Shown: positions 59,300 through 64,000 of the stretch, in pieces
Numbering within the stretch: the first letter of the stretch is position 1
Layout of the letters: every line of letters starts with the position of its first letter
Source of the DNA: Pseudomonadota bacterium
Lineage (GTDB): Bacteria; Pseudomonadota; Gammaproteobacteria; Burkholderiales; Burkholderiaceae_C
DNA: 64,000 nucleotides
Direction of reading: 5' to 3'
NCBI GenBank assembly: GCA_021845965.1
Contig: JAJZUZ010000002.1
Span: 45,455-109,454, forward strand
The notes under the pieces: model-generated
What the model saw: only the letters and a program-made list of their open reading frames with translations
Told to the model about the DNA's origin: nothing
Database searches by the model: none
Made by a program: the position numbers and the translations under genes

Positions 59300-60247
59300 A
59301 TGGAGACCAAGTGGCTTGAGGACTTCGTGAGTTTGGCCGAGACGCGCAGCTTCAGCCGCTCGGCCCAGCTGCGCCACGTCACGCAGCCGGCCTTCTCACG
59401 CCGCATCCAGTCGCTGGAGGCCTGGGCCGGTACCGACCTGGTGGACCGCAGCGCCTACCCCACGCGCCTCACGCCCGCCGGCGAGACGCTGTACGGCCAG
59501 GCGCTGGAGATGCTGCAGGCGCTGCAGCACACGCGCGCCATGCTGCGCAGCCATACCGCCGCGGGCGAGGACGTGATCGAATTCGCCGTGCCGCACACGC
59601 TGGCCTTCACCTTCTTCCCGGCCTGGGTATCGGAGCTGCGCGCGCAGTTCGGGGCCTTCAAGAGCCGGCTCATCGCGCTCAATGTGCACGACGCCGTGAT
59701 GCGCCTGGCCGAGGGCAGCTGCGACCTGCTGCTGGCCTACCATCACGCCTCCCACCCCTTCCAGCTCGACGCCGAACGTTACGAGATGGTCAGCCTGGGG
59801 CAGGAATCCATCGCACCCTACTCGCGGCCCGACGCCGCCGGACAGCCCCTGTTCCAGCTCCCCGGGCGCGCCGGCCAGCCCCTGCCCTACCTCGGCTACG
59901 CCCCCGGCGCCTACCTGGGCCAGGTGGTGGAGTTCATGCTCAAGCAGGCCGGCACGGCCATCCACCTGGATCGCGTCTACGAAACCGACATGGCCGAGGG
60001 CCTGAAAGCCATGGCGCTGGAAGGGCATGGCCTGGCCTTTCTGCCCTCCAGCGCCGTGCGCAACGAGTTGCGCGCCGGCCGCCTGGTCAACGCCGCCCCC
60101 GCGGGCATGGGCGAACTGCAGATCACCATGGACGTGCGGCTGTACCGCGAAAAGCCGGCGCCGCGGGAGGGCCAGCGCGGCAGCCATCGGGCACCGCCCA
60201 AGCGCACGGCGCAGGCGCTGTGGGATTTCCTGCGGGGGCAGGCCTGA
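59300..60247 (+). CDS. LysR family transcriptional regulator
   Basis: METKWLEDFVSLAETRSFSRSAQLRHVTQPAFSRRIQSLEAWAGTDLVDRS. Confidence 0.95.
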   Translation: METKWLEDFVSLAETRSFSRSAQLRHVTQPAFSRRIQSLEAWAGTDLVDRSAYPTRLTPAGETLYGQALEMLQALQHTRAMLRSHTAAGEDVIEFAVPHTLAFTFFPAWVSELRAQFGAFKSRLIALNVHDAVMRLAEGSCDLLLAYHHASHPFQLDAERYEMVSLGQESIAPYSRPDAAGQPLFQLPGRAGQPLPYLGYAPGAYLGQVVEFMLKQAGTAIHLDRVYETDMAEGLKAMALEGHGLAFLPSSAVRNELRAGRLVNAAPAGMGELQITMDVRLYREKPAPREGQRGSHRAPPKRTAQALWDFLRGQA

Positions 60248-60377
60248 GCGTCGCCCTGTCCTGGCGGCGACAACAAAGGGGAAACCCGTGCCGCCGAGGC
60301 CCGGTCAGGCACTAGAATTTTCAGGACATCGTGTCCGCGTCCCTGTGACACCAACCACCGCGCAAGGAGAGTCCGTC

Positions 60378-61280
60378 ATGAAGAAACAGTTACTTGCTCT
60401 GGCCGTATTCGCGCTGGCCACCGGCAGCGCACTGGCCCAGTCCGGCGACACGCTGGCCAAGATCAAGGCCAGTGGCAGCGTCACGCTGGGTGTGCGCGAG
60501 TCCTCGGGCGCGCTGGGCTACACCCTGGGTGACGGCAAGTACGTGGGCTTTCACACCGAGATGGGCGAGCGCATCCTCGCCGACGTCCAGAAGAAGCTGG
60601 GCCTGGCCAGGCTGGACCTGAAGTTCCAGCCGGTGACCTCGCAGAACCGCATCCCGCTGGTGACCAATGGCACGGTGGACCTGGAGTGCGGCTCCACCAC
60701 CAACAATGCCGCGCGCCAGAAGGACGTGGACTTCGCGGTCACCACCTATGTGGAAGAGGTGCGCATCGCCGTCAAGGCCGGCTCGGGCATCAACTCCATC
60801 AAGGACCTCAACGGCAAGACGGTGGCCACCACCACCGGCACCACCTCGGTGCAGACGTTGCGTCGCCATGAGCGCGCCGGTGGTGTCGACTTCAAGGAGG
60901 TCTATGGCAAGGACCACGCCGACAGCTTCCTGCTGCTGGAGTCGGGCCGTGCCGACGCCTTTGTCATGGACGGCTCCATCCTGGCCGGCAACATCTCCAA
61001 GGCCAAGAACCCGGCGGACTTCAAGATCGTGGGCGAGGTGCTCTCCGTCGAGCCCATCGCCTGCATGCTGCGCAAGCACGACGCGGCCTTCAAGAAGGCG
61101 GTGGACGACAGCATCAAGCGGCAGATCGCCGATGGTTCGCTGGCCAAGCTGTACGACAAGTGGTTCATGCAGCCGATCCCGCCCAACAACGTGAAGGTCG
61201 GGCTGCCCATGTCGGCCGCGACCAAGGAGGCCTGGGCGCATCCGAACGACAAGCCCATGGAAGACTACGCCCGCAAGTAA
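60378..61280 (+). CDS. gltI: Glutamate/aspartate-type ABC transporter substrate-binding protein
   Basis: Signal peptide MKKQLLALAVFALATGSALAQ; TNGTVDLECGSTTNNAARQKDVDFAVTTYVEEVRIAVK. Confidence 0.94.
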   Translation: MKKQLLALAVFALATGSALAQSGDTLAKIKASGSVTLGVRESSGALGYTLGDGKYVGFHTEMGERILADVQKKLGLARLDLKFQPVTSQNRIPLVTNGTVDLECGSTTNNAARQKDVDFAVTTYVEEVRIAVKAGSGINSIKDLNGKTVATTTGTTSVQTLRRHERAGGVDFKEVYGKDHADSFLLLESGRADAFVMDGSILAGNISKAKNPADFKIVGEVLSVEPIACMLRKHDAAFKKAVDDSIKRQIADGSLAKLYDKWFMQPIPPNNVKVGLPMSAATKEAWAHPNDKPMEDYARK

Positions 61281-61304
61281 AGGCCGGGTGAGCGATACCA
61301 GGTA

Positions 61305-61337
61305 CCCCTGCGACCCGCGCGTTGGCAGGGGTTTTTT
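61305..61337 (+). terminator. Terminator/attenuator between gltI and gltJ
   Basis: CCCCTGC...GCAGGGG then TTTTTT. Confidence 0.88.
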
Positions 61338-61360
61338 CTTGACGCCATGAGGGTGCACAC

Positions 61361-62116
61361 ATGAGCTGGGATTGGCAGGTGTTCTGCGAGGACACCGTTG
61401 AGCGCACGCCGGTGGCGGGCTGCTTCGGCAAGGACGGCGGCGTCACCTACCTGGACTGGCTGCTGTCGGCGTGGGGCTGGACGGTCTCGGTGGCGCTGTT
61501 GGCTCTGCTGATCGCCCTGGTGCTGGGTGCGGTGGTCGGTACCCTGCGCACCCTGCCGGACCGGCCGTGGATCGTGCGCCTGGGCAATGCCTGGGTCGAG
61601 CTGTTCCGCAACATCCCGCTGCTGGTCCAGATTTTCCTCTGGTACCACGTGGTGCCGGCCATGTTCCCTACCCTCAAGAGCGTGCCGGGCTTCGTGCTGG
61701 TCGTGCTGGCGCTGGGCCTGTTCACCTCGGCGCGCATCGCCGAGCAGGTGCGTTCGGGCATCCAGGCCCTGCCGCGTGGACAGCGCCATGCCGGCATGGC
61801 GCTGGGTTTCACCACCGCGCAGACCTACCGCTACGTGCTGCTGCCCATGGCCCTGCGCATCATCATTCCACCGCTGACCAGCGAGACCATGAACATCTTC
61901 AAGAACTCCTCGGTGGCGTTCGCGGTCTCGGTGGCGGAGCTGACCATGTTCGCCATGCAGGCGCAGGAGGAGACCTCGCGCGGCATCGAGGTCTACCTGG
62001 CGGTGACGGGGCTGTACGTGATCTCGGCCCTGGCCATCAACCGGCTCATGGCTTTCATCGAGCGACGCACGCGCGTGCCGGGCTTCATCGCGGCCGGCGC
62101 GGGCGGAGGGCATTGA
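61361..62116 (+). CDS. gltJ: Glutamate/aspartate ABC transporter permease
   Basis: GNAWVELFRNIPLLVQIFLWYHVVP; IRSGIQALPRGQ-type EAA motif. Confidence 0.93.
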   Translation: MSWDWQVFCEDTVERTPVAGCFGKDGGVTYLDWLLSAWGWTVSVALLALLIALVLGAVVGTLRTLPDRPWIVRLGNAWVELFRNIPLLVQIFLWYHVVPAMFPTLKSVPGFVLVVLALGLFTSARIAEQVRSGIQALPRGQRHAGMALGFTTAQTYRYVLLPMALRIIIPPLTSETMNIFKNSSVAFAVSVAELTMFAMQAQEETSRGIEVYLAVTGLYVISALAINRLMAFIERRTRVPGFIAAGAGGGH

Positions 62117-62117
62117 G

Positions 62118-62789
62118 ATGAACCTGCAGCTCGATCTTTCCTTCTACAGCTGGGATCTGGTCCGCAATTTCGTCCTCAAGGGGCTCACCTTCAGCGTCTT
62201 GCTGACGCTGGTCGCCACCATCGGCGGTATTCTGTTCGGCACCCTGCTGGCGCTCATGCGCCTGTCCGGGCGCAAGTGGCTGGACCTGCCGGCGGCTGTC
62301 TACGTCAACGGCATGCGCAGCATTCCACTGGTGATGGTCATCCTCTGGTTCTTCCTGCTGGTGCCCTTCCTGATCGGCCGGCCCATCGGCGCCGAGATCT
62401 CGGCGGTGATCACCTTCATCGCCTTCGAGGCGGCCTATTTCAGCGAGATCATGCGCGCCGGCATCCAGTCCATCCCGCGCGGCCAGGTGTTTGCCGGCCA
62501 GGCCCTGGGCATGAGCTATGGGCAGAACATGCGCCTGGTGGTGCTGCCGCAGGCCTTGCGCAACATGCTGCCCGTGCTGCTGACGCAGACCATCATCCTG
62601 TTCCAGGACACCTCGCTGGTCTACGCCATCGGCGCCTACGACATGCTCAAGGGCTTCGAGGTGGCGGGCAAGAACTACGGCCGCCCGATCGAGGCCTACC
62701 TGGCGGCCGCCGTCGTCTACTTCATCATCTGCTATGCGCTCTCGTATGCCGTCAAGCGGCTGCACCGGCGCATTGCCATCATTCGCTAG
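62118..62789 (+). CDS. gltK: Glutamate/aspartate ABC transporter permease
   Basis: [63 protein letters not shown]. Confidence 0.94.
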   Translation: MNLQLDLSFYSWDLVRNFVLKGLTFSVLLTLVATIGGILFGTLLALMRLSGRKWLDLPAAVYVNGMRSIPLVMVILWFFLLVPFLIGRPIGAEISAVITFIAFEAAYFSEIMRAGIQSIPRGQVFAGQALGMSYGQNMRLVVLPQALRNMLPVLLTQTIILFQDTSLVYAIGAYDMLKGFEVAGKNYGRPIEAYLAAAVVYFIICYALSYAVKRLHRRIAIIR

Positions 62790-62800
62790 GAGCTCGCATC

Positions 62801-63538
62801 GTGATCGAATTGAAGAATGTCTCCAAGTGGTATGGCAGCTTCCAGGTGCTGTCGGACTGCTCGACCCGTATCAACAAGGGCGAGGTGGTGGTGGTGTGCG
62901 GTCCTTCGGGCTCGGGCAAGTCCACCCTGATCAAGACCATCAATGCGCTGGAGCCGATCCAGCAGGGCGAGATCTGGGTCGACGGCGTGCCGGTGCACGA
63001 CCCCAAGACCAACCTGCCGAAACTGCGCAGCCGTGTCGGCATGGTGTTCCAGCACTTCGAGCTGTTCCCGCACCTGTCGGTGACCGAGAACCTGACGCTG
63101 GCCCAGGTCAAGGTGCTGGGCCGCAACGCCGAGGACGCGAAACAGCATGGCCTGAAGTACCTCGATCGCGTCGGCCTGCTGGCGCATAAGGACAAGTTCC
63201 CGGGCCAGCTCTCGGGCGGGCAGCAGCAGCGCGTGGCGATTGCGCGCGCCCTCTCGATGGACCCCATCGTCATGCTGTTCGACGAGCCGACCTCGGCACT
63301 CGACCCCGAAATGGTGGGCGAGGTGCTGGACGTCATGGTCGGCCTGGCCAAGGAGGGCATGACCATGATGGTGGTCACGCACGAGATGGGTTTTGCCCGC
63401 AAGGTGGCGCACCGCGTGATCTTCATGGACGTGGGCGGGCGCATCCTGGAAGACTGCTCGCGCGACGAGTTCTTCGGCAACCCGGACGCGCGCCAGCCGC
63501 GCACCAAGGACTTCCTGGCCAAGATCCTGCAGCACTGA
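62801..63538 (+). CDS. gltL: Glutamate/aspartate ABC transporter ATP-binding protein
   Basis: GTG start at 62801: [87 protein letters not shown]. Confidence 0.95.
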   Translation: MIELKNVSKWYGSFQVLSDCSTRINKGEVVVVCGPSGSGKSTLIKTINALEPIQQGEIWVDGVPVHDPKTNLPKLRSRVGMVFQHFELFPHLSVTENLTLAQVKVLGRNAEDAKQHGLKYLDRVGLLAHKDKFPGQLSGGQQQRVAIARALSMDPIVMLFDEPTSALDPEMVGEVLDVMVGLAKEGMTMMVVTHEMGFARKVAHRVIFMDVGGRILEDCSRDEFFGNPDARQPRTKDFLAKILQH

Positions 63539-63584
63539 ACCGCCGCCTTGGCGGTCGATGGCCCCCCTGGCCTACAATCGGCCC

Positions 63585-63698
63585 ATGTTCGCTTCCGCCC
63601 GTGTCCGCACCTCCGACGCCGGCTGCGCCTTCGCGCAGCCGCAGTGCGCGGCCGCGTGCGCGCCGGCCCTGCGCCTGCCACCGCACGCAGAGTCCTGA
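63585..63698 (+). CDS. Candidate leaderless 37-aa Cys-containing small ORF upstream of the rnk-like gene
   Basis: MFASARVRTSDAGCAFAQPQCAAACAPALRLPPHAES; TACAAT -10-like box at 63573-63578 ends 6 nt before the ATG. Confidence 0.35.
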   Translation: MFASARVRTSDAGCAFAQPQCAAACAPALRLPPHAES

Positions 63699-63804
63699 GC
63701 CCGGCGATCCTTCTCGAACCCCCTCGCGCCATTTCTGGATCACCGGGCCCCATCGGGCGCAACGGTTCCGGCCCGCCCGGAGCCCTCGATCCAGGAGCGT
63801 CTCC

Positions 63805-64000
63805 ATGTCTTTCCCCTCTTCTGCCCGTCTGTTGAACGAGCTCGATCACGTGCGCATCCGCAAGCTGCTGCCGCAACAGGGCGTCCCCGGCCCCCTGGCC
63901 GAACTGCTCGCCGAGGCCGATCTGGTGCCGCCGCGTGAGGTGCCGCCCGATGTCGCCACCATGCACTCGCAGCTCCAGCTGCAGGACCTGGTCAGTGGCC
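63805..64000 (+). CDS. rnk: Rnk-like (GreA/GreB C-terminal family) nucleoside diphosphate kinase regulator, truncated at window edge
   Basis: MSFPSSARLLNELDHVRIRKLLPQQGVPGPLAELLAEADLVPPREVPPDVATMHSQLQLQDLVSG. Confidence 0.8.
   Translation, partial: MSFPSSARLLNELDHVRIRKLLPQQGVPGPLAELLAEADLVPPREVPPDVATMHSQLQLQDLVSG

Overview
High-GC chromosomal window, most like a Burkholderiales/Comamonadaceae genome (inferred from gene content and intergenic repeat style). I support about 60 CDSs. Main blocks: (1) a truncated LivG ATPase, an MFS exporter, and a lower-GC orphan CoiA-like nuclease next to htpG; (2) two divergent [PQQ-type sugar dehydrogenase + cytochrome c] modules followed by a TonB-dependent receptor closely resembling E. 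coli YncD/PqqU, the PQQ receptor, and a Crp/Fnr regulator; (3) an acyl-CoA ligase / Liv-type ABC transporter / phenylacetate-CoA-ligase-like operon with hairpin-rich elements between its genes; (4) two Bug/TctC receptors, a CoA-transferase, and a PHA-granule / acyl-CoA-binding protein group; (5) a polysaccharide locus (rfbBDAC, galE, manC-like, glycosyltransferases, FkbM methyltransferase, MurJ-like flippase, WcaJ-like sugar transferase) bordered by an H-NS-like gene; (6) argB-slmA and a PagP-like divergent barrel; (7) a TetR-controlled beta-oxidation operon with a DUF2147 gene whose N-terminus runs through a repeat, plus three thioesterases; (8) an Atm1-type ABC exporter, GGDEF protein, LysR, the gltIJKL operon and a truncated Rnk-like gene. 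No tRNA, rRNA, CRISPR array, transposase or prophage was recognised. The most interesting items are the PqqU-like/PQQ-dehydrogenase locus, the orphan CoiA-like nuclease, the PagP-like protein with conserved His and Asp-Ser, and an intergenic cruciform repeat with compensatory stem changes. All product calls come from reading protein motifs; no database search was run.
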